DNA from: Tabrizicola flagellatus
Lineage (GTDB): Bacteria; Pseudomonadota; Alphaproteobacteria; Rhodobacterales; Rhodobacteraceae
Direction: 5' to 3'
Length of the DNA: 64,000 nt
Assembly (NCBI RefSeq): GCF_008271465.1
Contig: NZ_VMDU01000003.1
Location: 62,001 to 126,000, forward strand
Part shown: positions 46,095 through 55,737 of the stretch, one piece after another
How the letters are laid out: every line of letters starts with the position of its first letter
Numbering within the stretch: position 1 is the first letter of the stretch
The notes under the pieces: model-generated
Database searches by the model: none
Told to the model about the DNA's origin: nothing
What the model saw: the letters and a program-made list of their open reading frames with translations, nothing else
Made by a program: the position numbers and the translations under genes

Positions 46095-46757
46095 ATGCGG
46101 GCTTTGGTGGTGGGGGCTTCGGGCGGGATCGGCGGGGCGCTGGTGGCGGCGCTGCGGGCGCGGGGGGGGGAGGTCACGGCGCTGTCGAGGTCGGGCGAAG
46201 GAGTGGATGTGACGAATGAGGCCTCCGTGGCGGCGGCGCTGGGTGCGCTGGAGCCGGGGTTCGATCTGGTGGTGGTGGCGACGGGGACGCTGGTCATCGG
46301 CGGGGTCGGGCCGGAAAAGACCCTGCGGGCGGTGACGGCGGAGGGGCTGGCAGCGCAGTTCGCGGTCAATGCCATCGGGCCGGCGCTGGTGATGAAGCAT
46401 ACGCTGCGGCTGTTGCCGAGGGACCGGGTGTCCCGGCTGGCGGTGCTCTCGGCGCGGGTGGGATCGATCGGGGACAACCATCTGGGCGGCTGGTACGGCT
46501 ATCGGGCGGCGAAGGCGGCGCTGAACCAGCTGGTGCGGACGGCGGCGGTGGAGGCGAAGCGGACGCATCCCCTGTCGGTCTTCGTGGCCCTGCATCCGGG
46601 GACGGTGGAGACGGGCCTCGCGCCTGCCCTGCGGGCCGGGCATCCGTCGGTTCCGGCGGAGGTGGCGGCGGGGAACCTGCTGGCGGTGCTGGAGGGGCTT
46701 GGGCCGGAGGATTCGGGAGGCTTCTACGACTGGAAGGGCGAGGTCGTGCCGTGGTGA
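46095..46757 (+). CDS. Short-chain dehydrogenase, C-factor-like
   Basis: 220 residues. The cofactor motif GASGGIGGALVAAL (residues 8-21), the central AVLSARVGSIGDNHLGGWYGYRAAKAALNQL with the catalytic Ser and the Tyr/Lys pair (YRAAK) are clear, close to the C-factor-like SDRs. The substrate is unknown; in several Rhodobacterales this gene sits next to the FeS photolyase. The ATG at 46095 begins at the fold. Its end overlaps the photolyase start. Confidence 0.82.
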   Translation: MRALVVGASGGIGGALVAALRARGGEVTALSRSGEGVDVTNEASVAAALGALEPGFDLVVVATGTLVIGGVGPEKTLRAVTAEGLAAQFAVNAIGPALVMKHTLRLLPRDRVSRLAVLSARVGSIGDNHLGGWYGYRAAKAALNQLVRTAAVEAKRTHPLSVFVALHPGTVETGLAPALRAGHPSVPAEVAAGNLLAVLEGLGPEDSGGFYDWKGEVVPW

Positions 46758-48274
46758 GGCTGGGCCTGGTGCTGGGGGACCAGTTGAGCCCCCATGTCGC
46801 GGCGCTGAAGGCGGCCGACAAGGCGCGGGATGTCGTCGTGATGGCCGAGGTCATGGGCGAGGGGACCAGCGTCCCGCACCATCCGCAGAAGATCGCGCTG
46901 ATCCTGTCCGCAATGCGAAAATTCGCGGCGGGTTTGGAGCGCGAGGGGTGGCGGGTCGCCTATTCGCGGCTTGATGATCCTGGAAACAGTCAGACCATTT
47001 CTGGTGAACTGTTGCGCAGAGCGGCAGAGTTTGGCGCATCGGAGGTGCTGGCGACGAAGCCGGGGGAATGGCGGGTGTTGCGGGACCTGGGGGACCTGCC
47101 GCTGCCGGTGACGGTGCTGGAGGACGACCGGTTCCTCTGTTCCGAGGCGGAGTTCGCGGCCTGGGCCGGGGGCCGCAAGCAGCTGCGGATGGAGTGGTTC
47201 TACCGCGAGATGCGGCGGAAGACGGGCCTGCTGATGGAGGGGGACCAGCCGGCCGGGGGCCAGTGGAATTTCGACCACGACAACCGGAAGCCGGCGAAAT
47301 TGGACCTTTTGCGGCCGCGGCCCCGGGATTTCGCGCCGGATGCGGTGGTGGAGGAGGTGCTGGGGCTGGTGGAGGCGCGGTTTGCCCATTTCGGGCGGCT
47401 GCGGCCGTTTCGCTGGGCGACGGATCGGGCGGGGGCCCTGGCGGCCCTGGCCGAGTTCGTGGCGGAGCGGTTGCCCCGGTTCGGCGAGGAGCAGGATGCG
47501 ATGCTGGAGGGGGAGGCTTACCTCAGCCATGCGGTGATCTCGCCTTACCTCAACATCGGGCTTCTGGGGCCGATGGAGGTGTGTCGTGCGGTCGAGGCGG
47601 CGTGGCAGGCGGGCCGTGTGCCGATCCAGGCGGCGGAAGGGTTCATCCGGCAGGTGATCGGCTGGCGGGAATATGTGCGGGGGATCTGGGCGCTGAAGGG
47701 GCCGGCCTATCTGGAGGGCAACGCCCTGGGCCATTCCCGCGCCCTGCCGGCGGTCTATTGGGGGGGCACGACGGGCATGGCCTGCATGAAGGCGGCCGTC
47801 GGGCAGACACGGGACCTGGCCTATGCGCATCATATCCAGCGGCTGATGGTGACGGGGAATTTCGCGCTCCTGGCCGGGGTCACTCCGAGCGAGGTGCATG
47901 AGTGGTACCTGTCGATCTATGTCGATGCCTTCGAATGGGTGGAGGCGCCGAACACGCTGGGGATGAGCCAGTTCGCGGACGGGGGGCTTCTGGGGTCGAA
48001 ACCCTATGTCTCGTCCGGGGCCTATATCGACCGGATGTCGGATTACTGCGGGGGGTGCCGGTATCGGGTGAAAGAAAAGGTGGGCGAACGGGCCTGTCCT
48101 TTCAACCTGCTCTACTGGCATTTCCTCGACCGGCACCGAGCGCGGTTTGAGGCCAATCCGCGGATGGCGCAGATGTATCGGGTCTGGGACGGGATGCCGG
48201 AAAGCCACCGGCAGGCGGTGCTGGCCGGCGCCGACGGCGTGCTGGCCCGGCTGGACGCCGGAGCGCCGGTCTGA
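46751..48274 (+). CDS. FeS-type photolyase/cryptochrome (prokaryotic 6-4 photolyase family, CryB/PhrB-like)
   Basis: 507 residues, matching the FeS-bacterial cryptochrome and photolyase family. The four cluster cysteines are at 345, 433, 436 and 449, the spacing seen in Agrobacterium PhrB (350, 438, 441, 454), with SHAVISPYLNIGLLGP and TGNFALLAGVTPSEVHEWYLSIYVDAFEWVEAPNTLGMSQFADGG as typical FAD-binding and catalytic-region segments. It repairs (6-4) photoproducts and may also signal. The start is GTG 46751 or 46754, overlapping the SDR stop (GTGA). Confidence 0.93.
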   Translation: MVRLGLVLGDQLSPHVAALKAADKARDVVVMAEVMGEGTSVPHHPQKIALILSAMRKFAAGLEREGWRVAYSRLDDPGNSQTISGELLRRAAEFGASEVLATKPGEWRVLRDLGDLPLPVTVLEDDRFLCSEAEFAAWAGGRKQLRMEWFYREMRRKTGLLMEGDQPAGGQWNFDHDNRKPAKLDLLRPRPRDFAPDAVVEEVLGLVEARFAHFGRLRPFRWATDRAGALAALAEFVAERLPRFGEEQDAMLEGEAYLSHAVISPYLNIGLLGPMEVCRAVEAAWQAGRVPIQAAEGFIRQVIGWREYVRGIWALKGPAYLEGNALGHSRALPAVYWGGTTGMACMKAAVGQTRDLAYAHHIQRLMVTGNFALLAGVTPSEVHEWYLSIYVDAFEWVEAPNTLGMSQFADGGLLGSKPYVSSGAYIDRMSDYCGGCRYRVKEKVGERACPFNLLYWHFLDRHRARFEANPRMAQMYRVWDGMPESHRQAVLAGADGVLARLDAGAPV

Positions 48275-48283
48275 GGCGGCGCT

Positions 48284-48316
48284 GCCTCCGGCGGGAGTAT
48301 CTGGATGAAGGGCAAG
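48284..48316. repeat. Dispersed intergenic repeat (copy 7, forward orientation)
   Basis: GCCTCCGGCGGGAGTATCTG then GATGAAGGGCAAG. It lies between the convergent photolyase and hemC genes, 9 bases after the photolyase stop. Confidence 0.8.
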
Positions 48317-48338
48317 CGCAGGGCCGGGGGCTTCGGGA

Positions 48339-49277
48339 TCAGTCGAAGAAGCCGGCACCCGCGCGGGCCAGAAGTTCGTCGGCCAGGGCGCGGCCGATGT
48401 CTGCGCCCTGGCGAACCGGGCCGCGCCGGTCGCCGGCGACCGCGGCGCTGCCGTCGGGGCGCAAGATCTCGCCGCGCAGCCAGAGGCTGTCGCCCTCGAT
48501 CACCGCCAGGCCCGCGATGGGGGTTTCGCAGGATCCGTCGAGCCGGGCGAGGAAGGCGCGTTCGGCCGCGAGGCGCAGGCCGGTTTCCGTGTCGTGGATG
48601 TGGGACAGCAGCGCGGCGGTGCGGGCATCGGCAAGGCGGCGTTCGACCCCGATCGCGCCCTGGGCGACGGCGGGCAGCATCTCCTCGGGTGCTATGGCAG
48701 AGCGGGCGACCTCGGTCATCCCGAGGCGGGTGAGGCCAGCCATGGCAAGGAAGGTGGCATCGGCCACGCCCTCGTCGAGCTTGCGCATCCGGGTCTGGAC
48801 GTTACCGCGGAATTCCACGAGCTGCAGGTCGGGGCGGCGCAGCGCGAGTTGGGCGCGGCGACGCAGGGAGGAGGAGCCGACTGTGGCGCCCTGGGGCAGG
48901 TCGTCGATGGAGGCGTAACGCGGCGAGACGAAGGCATCGCGCACGTCGGCGCGGGGGAGGTAGCAGTCGAGGATCAGGCCCTCGGGCTGCACCGTGGGCA
49001 TGTCCTTCATCGAATGGACGGCGATGTCGATGGAGCCGTCGAGCAGCGCCTCCTCGATCTCGCGGGTGAAAAGGCCCTTGCCGCCGATCTCGCGCAGGGC
49101 CTTGTCCTGGATCTGGTCGCCGGTGACCTTGATGACCACGATCTCGAAGGCATCCTCGGGCAGCGCGAAGGCGGCCATCAGGCTGCGGCGCGTCTCGTGC
49201 GCCTGCCAGAGGGCGAGGGCCGAGCCTCGGGTGCCGATCTTGAGGGGACGCGCGGGGGTGGGCAGATCATCGCTCAT
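48339..49277 (-). CDS. hemC: Porphobilinogen deaminase (hydroxymethylbilane synthase)
   Basis: 312 residues. The enzyme polymerises four porphobilinogen molecules into hydroxymethylbilane on its dipyrromethane cofactor. Motifs include [14 protein letters not shown] at the N-terminus, HSMKDMPT, and the cofactor-binding cysteine in [11 protein letters not shown] (about residue 246). Length is normal. It is divergent from hemE, a later step of the same tetrapyrrole pathway, across 93 bases, so the two could share control. Confidence 0.97.
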   Translation of the reverse strand: MSDDLPTPARPLKIGTRGSALALWQAHETRRSLMAAFALPEDAFEIVVIKVTGDQIQDKALREIGGKGLFTREIEEALLDGSIDIAVHSMKDMPTVQPEGLILDCYLPRADVRDAFVSPRYASIDDLPQGATVGSSSLRRRAQLALRRPDLQLVEFRGNVQTRMRKLDEGVADATFLAMAGLTRLGMTEVARSAIAPEEMLPAVAQGAIGVERRLADARTAALLSHIHDTETGLRLAAERAFLARLDGSCETPIAGLAVIEGDSLWLRGEILRPDGSAAVAGDRRGPVRQGADIGRALADELLARAGAGFFD

Positions 49278-49370
49278 GCGCCAAGGCTTAACCCTGTCAG
49301 GCCAGGCTTACAACTCTTGACAAGCCGGGCGGGGCAGCGGACGCATGGTCCGACACGGAAAGGACTTCCC

Positions 49371-50399
49371 ATGACCAAGACGATCCTGCGCGCGCTGAGG
49401 GGCGAGGTGCTGCCCACCCCCCCGATCTGGATGATGCGCCAGGCGGGCCGCTACCTGCCGGAATACCGCGAGACGCGGGCGAAGGCGGGGGATTTCCTGT
49501 CGCTCTGCTATACGCCGGAGCTGGCCGCCGAGGTCACGTTGCAGCCGATCCGCCGCTTCGGGTTCGACGCCGCGATCCTGTTTGCCGACATCCTTCTGCT
49601 GCCGCAGGCGCTGGGCCCGAAGCTGTGGTTCGAGACGGGCGAGGGGCCCCGGATGGAGACGACGGATACGCCCGGACAGGTGGCGAACCTGAAGCCCGTG
49701 GAGGCGATCCACGAGACGCTGGCCCCGGTCTACGAGACGGTGCGGATCCTGGCGCGCGAGTTGCCGAAGGAGACGACGCTGATCGGCTTTGCCGGCGCGC
49801 CCTGGACGGTGGCGACCTACATGATCGCGGGCCGGGGCTCGAAAGACCAGGCGGCTGCGCATGCGCTGAAGGATCAGGACCGGGCGACCTTTCAGGCGCT
49901 GATCGACCGGATCGTCGAGGCGACGGTGGAATATCTCTCGGCGCAGATCGAGGCCGGGGCCGAAGTGGTCAAGCTGTTCGACAGCTGGGCCGGCAGCCTG
50001 AAGGGGCAGGATTTCCGCGACTTTGCCGAGGCGCCGGTGGCTCGCATCATCGCTGGCGTCAAGGCGCGGCATCCCGGCGTGCCGGTGATCGCCTTCCCGC
50101 GCGAGGCCGGGCAGGGCTACATCGGCTTTGCGCATCGGACAGGGGCGGATTGCGTGGCGATCGACAATTCGGTCAGCCCGGAATGGGCGGCGGCGAATGT
50201 GCAGATCGACGGCTGCGTGCAGGGGAACCTTGCACCCGAGCACATGGTGACGGGCGGGCAGGCTCTGGTGGCGGCAACGCGGCATGTGGTGCGCGCCTTC
50301 TCGAAGGGGCCGCATATCTTCAACCTGGGCCACGGGATCACGCCGGACGCGAATCCCGACAATGTGCAGTTGATGATCGACACGGTGCGGGGCGGCTGA
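49371..50399 (+). CDS. hemE: Uroporphyrinogen decarboxylase
   Basis: 342 residues. It decarboxylates uroporphyrinogen III to coproporphyrinogen III. The N-terminal [21 protein letters not shown] signature, the [39 protein letters not shown] stretch and [13 protein letters not shown] are diagnostic. The ATG at 49371 gives the canonical start; the frame is open far upstream only as antisense of hemC. A TTGACA (49317-49322) lies 54 bases upstream and may be the -35 box, with no strong -10. Confidence 0.97.
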   Translation: MTKTILRALRGEVLPTPPIWMMRQAGRYLPEYRETRAKAGDFLSLCYTPELAAEVTLQPIRRFGFDAAILFADILLLPQALGPKLWFETGEGPRMETTDTPGQVANLKPVEAIHETLAPVYETVRILARELPKETTLIGFAGAPWTVATYMIAGRGSKDQAAAHALKDQDRATFQALIDRIVEATVEYLSAQIEAGAEVVKLFDSWAGSLKGQDFRDFAEAPVARIIAGVKARHPGVPVIAFPREAGQGYIGFAHRTGADCVAIDNSVSPEWAAANVQIDGCVQGNLAPEHMVTGGQALVAATRHVVRAFSKGPHIFNLGHGITPDANPDNVQLMIDTVRGG

Positions 50400-50694
50400 C
50401 CGGCCGCTTGCCGTCCAGGTGACGACACGTCCGGCCTGCGGGCGTTGCAGGGCGGCAGAACCATCCGGTGCCCCCGTTGCGCGGCATTAGCCGCCACGGG
50501 CAGTGGCAGGACAGCTGAGGCCGCTGCAACGCCGGCGCCGGCCGCCGACGTGCCCATGGGCCGGGCCGGCGGGACAAGATGCCGTGCGATCCGGGACGCG
50601 AGGGCACGTCGCGCGCGGGGCTGCCGGCCGTGCCGCGGTGGGCCTCCTCGCGGGTTGGCGAGGAGGAGACGCAGTCGAACGACGAGCGGGTCGG
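50400..50694. other. Non-coding gap between convergent hemE and lpd
   Basis: A 295-base, very GC-rich stretch. Open frames exist on both strands, but none has a recognisable domain or a good ribosome binding site. The only structure I see is the hairpin at 50643-50666 near the end of lpd. Confidence 0.5.
50643..50666 (-). terminator. Hairpin after lpd
   Basis: CCTCCTCGC (50643-50651), loop GGGTTG, GCGAGGAGG (50658-50666): a 9-bp perfect GC-rich stem 28 bases after the lpd stop on the minus strand. No clear U-run follows, so efficiency is uncertain. Confidence 0.55.
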
Positions 50695-52083
50695 TCAGGC
50701 GTGGATCGCGCCGTCGCCGCAGGCGAGCGCGGCCTCGCGCACGGCCTCGGACCAGGTGGGGTGCGCGTGGCAGGTGAGCGCGAGGTCCTGCGCCGAGGCG
50801 CCGAACTCCATCGCCACGCAGACCTCGTGGATCAGGTCGCCCGCGGCCGGGCCGATGATGTGGCAACCGAGGATGCGGTCGGTGGCGGCGTCGGCGATCA
50901 GCTTGACGAAGCCTTCGGCCTGGAACACGGCCTTGGCGCGGGCATTGCCCATGAAGGGGAATTTTCCGACCTTGTAGGCGCGGCCCGCCTCTTTCAGCTG
51001 TTCCTCGGTCTGGCCCACCGAGGCCACCTCGGGCGTGGTGTAGATCACGCCGGGGATGACGCCATAGTTCACATGGCCATGCTTGCCCGCGAGGACCTCG
51101 GCCACGGCCATGCCTTCGTCCTCGGCCTTGTGGGCGAGCATGGGGCCTGCGACGCAATCGCCGATGGCATAGAGGCCGGGGATGTTGGTCTGCCAGTGCG
51201 CGTCGGTCTTGATCGTGCCGCGGGGGCCCATCTCGACCCCCAGCGCCTCGAGCCCGAGGCCGGCGGTGTAGGGCTTGCGGCCGGTGGCGACGAGGACGAT
51301 CTCGGCGTCCAGGCTGGCCTCGCTGTCGTTCTTCCGCAGCTTGTAGGCAACGGTCGCGCCGCTGGCGGTTTTCGTGACCGACTGGACGGCGGCGCCGAGG
51401 ACGAATTTCAGGCCCTGTTTCGTCAGGATGCGCTGGAAGGTCTTGGCGACCTCGGCGTCCATGCCGGGGGTGATGGCGTCGAGGTATTCGACCACGGTCA
51501 CTTGCGTGCCGAGCCGGGCATAGACCGAGCCCATTTCAAGGCCGATGACGCCCGCGCCGATGACGACCATCGACTTCGGCGGCTTGGCCAGCGTCAGGGC
51601 GCCGGTGGAGGTGACGACGGTTTCCTCGTCCACCTCGACGCCGGGGAGGGACGAGGCCTCGGACCCGGTGGCGATGACGATGTTCTTCGCGCTGTGGATG
51701 TCGTCGCCGACCTTGACCTGGCCGGGGGCGGGGATCGTGGCCCAGCCCTTCAGCCAGGTGACCTTGTTCTTCTTGAACAGGAACTCGATCCCCTTGGTGT
51801 TGCCGGCGACGACATCGGCCTTGTAGGCCTGCATCTTCGCCCAATCGACGGTGGGGGCGGCGCCCATGAGGCCCATCTTCTCGAAGTTCTCGTGCGTCTC
51901 GTGCAGGAGGTGGGTGGCATGCAGAAGCGCCTTCGAGGGGATGCAGCCCACGTTCAGGCAGGTGCCGCCGAGCGTGTCGCGCCCCTCGACGCAGGCGACC
52001 TTCTGGCCAAGCTGTGCGGCGCGGATCGCGGCGACATAGCCGCCGGGGCCGGCGCCGATGATGATGGTGTCGAAATCTGCCAT
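50695..52083 (-). CDS. lpd: Dihydrolipoyl dehydrogenase (E3)
   Basis: 462 residues. E3 reoxidises the dihydrolipoyl groups of 2-oxoglutarate dehydrogenase (and possibly other complexes) with NAD+. FAD motif [17 protein letters not shown], redox disulfide [13 protein letters not shown] (Cys42, Cys47), NAD motif [23 protein letters not shown] motif GLYAIGDC and catalytic [10 protein letters not shown] at the C-terminus. It lies on the same strand as sucCDA-odhB but is separated from odhB by about 2.4 kb of four other genes. Confidence 0.97.
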   Translation of the reverse strand: MADFDTIIIGAGPGGYVAAIRAAQLGQKVACVEGRDTLGGTCLNVGCIPSKALLHATHLLHETHENFEKMGLMGAAPTVDWAKMQAYKADVVAGNTKGIEFLFKKNKVTWLKGWATIPAPGQVKVGDDIHSAKNIVIATGSEASSLPGVEVDEETVVTSTGALTLAKPPKSMVVIGAGVIGLEMGSVYARLGTQVTVVEYLDAITPGMDAEVAKTFQRILTKQGLKFVLGAAVQSVTKTASGATVAYKLRKNDSEASLDAEIVLVATGRKPYTAGLGLEALGVEMGPRGTIKTDAHWQTNIPGLYAIGDCVAGPMLAHKAEDEGMAVAEVLAGKHGHVNYGVIPGVIYTTPEVASVGQTEEQLKEAGRAYKVGKFPFMGNARAKAVFQAEGFVKLIADAATDRILGCHIIGPAAGDLIHEVCVAMEFGASAQDLALTCHAHPTWSEAVREAALACGDGAIHA

Positions 52084-52111
52084 GGGTCGGGTCCTTTGGG
52101 TTCGGTCGGAG

Positions 52112-52162
52112 CCGGGGGTTTCACACCCCCGGACCCCCGTGGGATATTTGGGGACAGATGAA
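52112..52162. repeat. Dispersed intergenic repeat, hairpin variant (copy 8)
   Basis: CCGGGGGT (52112-52119), loop TTCAC, ACCCCCGG (52125-52132), then ACCCCCGTGGGATATTTGG and an AAAGGG tail: the opposite orientation of copies 1 and 3. It lies between the lpd start and the MAPEG stop. Confidence 0.75.
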
Positions 52163-52166
52163 AGGG

Positions 52167-52562
52167 TCAGACGAGGGCGGCCACGATCATCGTCAGGGTT
52201 GCGAAGAAGCCTACCGCCCAGATGGCCGAGCGCCAAGGGCGCCAGCCGGCGGCATAGGCCGGGATGTAGAGCACGCGCGCCGCGAGATAGGTCCAGGCGG
52301 CATATTGCGTGAGCGGGGTGGACTGGTTGCCGAGGGTCACGACGACGACGGCGAGGGTGAAGAGGATCAGCCCCTCGAAATGGTTGTTCATCGCGCGTTG
52401 CAGCCGGCCGGTGAGCGGAGAGAGCGGCCGGGGCGGCGGGGTGTCGCGGGGGCCGGAGGTGTAGCCGGTGCCGAGTTCCAGGTTCGCGGGGATGGCGAAG
52501 AGGTGGAACTGCACGGCCTGCAGGAGGCCGGCCAGCGCGAGGGCGGTCAGTTCGGGGGTCAT
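52167..52562 (-). CDS. MAPEG-family membrane protein
   Basis: 131 residues with four predicted membrane segments. MAPEG marks include the [20 protein letters not shown] stretch (NNHFE then a helix) and the [19 protein letters not shown] segment. Eukaryotic members act in eicosanoid and glutathione metabolism; bacterial ones of this subgroup have no fixed function. It starts inside the last codons of the glycosyltransferase gene (ATGA overlap, 52559-52562). Confidence 0.87.
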   Translation of the reverse strand: MTPELTALALAGLLQAVQFHLFAIPANLELGTGYTSGPRDTPPPRPLSPLTGRLQRAMNNHFEGLILFTLAVVVVTLGNQSTPLTQYAAWTYLAARVLYIPAYAAGWRPWRSAIWAVGFFATLTMIVAALV

Positions 52563-53518
52563 GCGGCGCCTTTCGTGATCTCGCGGATGCGGTCGGGGGT
52601 GAGCGCGGCGGCACGCGTCCGGAACCAGGCGCGGCAGTCGGCTTCGGCCTCGCCCATGCCCGGCAGGGCGCGGAGGCGGGCGAGTTCGGCCTCGACCTCG
52701 GGCCAGCGCAGGAGGATCGACCGGTCCTGGCACTCGTTGCGGTTGGCCTGGCGGTGCCAGGTGCCGTTCAGGCGGTACTTGGCATGGCGTTCGCCGGTGC
52801 CGAGGCCGCGGTCGTTCTTCAAGAGGAACACGTCGGTCGAGCGGGTCGCGTAGTGGTTCACCTGCGCGCCGCCCTTGAGGGCAAGGTCGGCCGGGTGATA
52901 GCGCGCGCGGGGCGGGCCGAGGAGCGTGTCGGGGGCCAGCGCCTCGCCTGCCGCATTGACCGCGACGGGGGCGGGGATGCGGGGGTCGCAGGGCTGGTGT
53001 TCGGAGGCATGGCCGAAGTCTCGGAAGCGGTAGAGCGACTTGAACTTCACGGTGGCCGGGTCGGGGGCTGTTTCGCAGGCGGTGAAGGCGCGCAGCGTCT
53101 CGCCCGGCCAGGTCGCATGGCCGTTGTCGCCGAAGAACCGCCAGGGCAGGGCCACGGCATGCGCCGCGCCGGCGCGGGCGGCGAGGTCGGCGACCGGCGC
53201 GGCGCCGGGGGCGAGGTTCAGGGACTCGTCGCTGTCGGGATGGGCAACCCGTTGCGCCGGGCTGTCCGCCACGTGCCGGTGCGCACGGCGGATGCCCGCG
53301 TCCTGCGGCGAAGCGCCGGGGGTGACGGGGTTCGGCAGGTGCTCCACCGCGCCGTGCCGCGCGAGGAGGTCGAGCAGGCGGTCGGAGCCGTCCTTGCAAT
53401 CGTTGGTGCAGACGACGATCGGGCCGAAGCCGATCACGCGGTGACAGGTCAGCCATTCGAGGAGGTGGATCCCCTCGTTCCGCATGCAGGACATCAGCGC
53501 GACGGGGGCCGGGGTCAT
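52559..53518 (-). CDS. Glycosyltransferase family 2-like protein
   Basis: 319 residues. [47 protein letters not shown] at the N-terminus is the Glyco_tranf_2_4 type nucleotide-sugar-binding region, and the DSDESLNL (about 95) replaces the usual DVDEF metal motif. The C-terminal half ends in basic helices. It probably transfers a sugar to a cell-surface glycan; donor and acceptor unknown. It overlaps both neighbours by 4 bases, forming a coupled three-gene unit. Confidence 0.78.
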   Translation of the reverse strand: MTPAPVALMSCMRNEGIHLLEWLTCHRVIGFGPIVVCTNDCKDGSDRLLDLLARHGAVEHLPNPVTPGASPQDAGIRRAHRHVADSPAQRVAHPDSDESLNLAPGAAPVADLAARAGAAHAVALPWRFFGDNGHATWPGETLRAFTACETAPDPATVKFKSLYRFRDFGHASEHQPCDPRIPAPVAVNAAGEALAPDTLLGPPRARYHPADLALKGGAQVNHYATRSTDVFLLKNDRGLGTGERHAKYRLNGTWHRQANRNECQDRSILLRWPEVEAELARLRALPGMGEAEADCRAWFRTRAAALTPDRIREITKGAA

Positions 53519-53928
53519 GGGAAGACCTGCGGGAGCCTTTGGCCGAGGAGGGTGAAATCGAACTGGGCGAGGCGGGTCTGCCAGTCGGTATGGGTGTCGC
53601 AGAGGCCCTTGATGGAAGCCCAAGGGGTTTCGGGGCCGGGCATCAGGGCGGCGGGCGCGGCGGAGCTGGTGAAGGCGGCGATGGCCTCGGGCGGAACCTT
53701 GTTGGCGGTCAGTATGGCGGTGGCGTCGGTCACGTCGCGCTGCCAGCTGTCGGCGATCCGGGCGTGGAGGGCGGGGTCGAGGGCCGAGCAGGTCAGGAAC
53801 ACGCGGTGTTCGGTGATGGCCTGGCTGAGGAGGATGTCGGCGGCGGGGGTACCGGTGGGGATGACCTGGGCGGCGGCTGGGGTGGAAAGCGTGATGGCGA
53901 GGGCCAGCGCGAGGCCCCCCACCCCCAT
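53515..53928 (-). CDS. Small secreted protein, unknown
   Basis: 137 residues from ATG 53928: a signal peptide (GGLALALAITLSTPAAAQ) and a short helical mature region with two cysteines (FLTCSAL, KGLCDTH). No family recognised. The start codon and its purine-rich upstream region lie in the GC palindrome at 53928-53953, so the insertion may have created or displaced the start; an in-frame ATG at 53991 gives a Pro/Arg-rich leader before the signal and is less likely. It is coupled to the glycosyltransferase gene. Confidence 0.6.
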   Translation of the reverse strand: MGVGGLALALAITLSTPAAAQVIPTGTPAADILLSQAITEHRVFLTCSALDPALHARIADSWQRDVTDATAILTANKVPPEAIAAFTSSAAPAALMPGPETPWASIKGLCDTHTDWQTRLAQFDFTLLGQRLPQVFP

Positions 53929-53953
53929 CCCCTCCCCACGGCGGGGGAGGGGA
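53928..53953. repeat. GC-rich palindromic element at the start of the secreted protein gene
   Basis: TCCCCTCCCC (53928-53937), loop ACGGCG, GGGGAGGGGA (53944-53953). It is a shorter version of the element inside hrpB (4216-4252). Read on the minus strand, its GGGGAGGGG arms form the only Shine-Dalgarno-like sequence before ATG 53928. Confidence 0.7.
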
Positions 53954-54021
53954 GGCGCTTTGGGCCGGGGCGTGGGGATGGGGCGGGGCATGTGGGGTTT
54001 GGGAGGCCGGTTGGGGGTGGC

Positions 54022-54074
54022 GTAGGGTGCGGCTCACAGCGCACCGTCGGAAGGTGCGCTGTAGCGCACCCTAC
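54022..54074. repeat. Nested inverted repeat
   Basis: Outer arms GTAGGGTGCG (54022-54031) and CGCACCCTAC (54065-54074); inner arms GCGCACC (54039-54045) and GGTGCGC (54053-54059). It lies between the unknown secreted protein gene at 54081 and the next gene. A related GTAGGG-type element is on the other side of that gene (54447). Confidence 0.65.
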
Positions 54075-54080
54075 TCCAGG

Positions 54081-54416
54081 TTATTGTTGGCAGTTTTCCA
54101 AGGGAGTGATTTCATCGTTGGTGATGGCATAGGTTCTTAACTGGCCTTCGTTCATTATGCGGGCCATCATCAACCTGTAGGAAAACGTTCCAGAATCGCC
54201 ACGGCAGGTGACGTCGAACAGAAATGCATCCATGCCCCTGACCGATGTCGGCTCTTCCATGACGCAAGTCTCTTCACAGGTGAAGAAACTGTTACCGGTG
54301 ATGGGCACAGGCCCCGTGCATCCGTTCCCGGGAAAGCAGAGGCCGTCGTAGCTCTGCGCTGATGCTTGCAGGCCGACGACAACGACTAACGCTGGTGTCA
54401 GAAGAAGTCTCATCAT
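54081..54416 (-). CDS. Small secreted protein of lower GC, unknown
   Basis: 111 residues. A signal peptide (LLLTPALVVVVGLQASA) and a cysteine-rich mature part: LCFPGNGCTG, FFTCEETCVMEEP, DVTCRGDSG, ENCQQ, six or so cysteines likely in disulfides. No family recognised. Codon use is visibly less GC-biased than odhB. It is bracketed by short inverted repeats (54022-54074 and 54447-54469), which suggests an acquired unit in the odhB-lpd gap. ATG 54416 or 54413 start. Confidence 0.6.
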   Translation of the reverse strand: MMRLLLTPALVVVVGLQASAQSYDGLCFPGNGCTGPVPITGNSFFTCEETCVMEEPTSVRGMDAFLFDVTCRGDSGTFSYRLMMARIMNEGQLRTYAITNDEITPLENCQQ

Positions 54417-54446
54417 CCGAAGCCTCAAGTACAAGGTTATATGGCT

Positions 54447-54469
54447 GTCGGGGCAGACCCCGCCCTACG
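54447..54469. repeat. Short inverted repeat of the GTAGGG type
   Basis: Contains CGGGG-CAGA-CCCCG and ends CCCTACG; read in reverse it begins CGTAGGGCGGGG. It lies between odhB and the low-GC secreted protein gene and mirrors the element at 54022. Confidence 0.55.
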
Positions 54470-54503
54470 CATCACCATAGGCCGGGGTTCACACTGGCTC
54501 CGC

Positions 54504-55712
<1,209 letters not shown>

Positions 55713-55737
55713 TTCAAAGTCTCCGGTCTTTCCGAGG

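Noticed and set aside
50503-50700. Possible small gene in the hemE-lpd gap
   Set aside because: Open frames on both strands lack a ribosome binding site and any domain; they extend as shadows into hemE or lpd.
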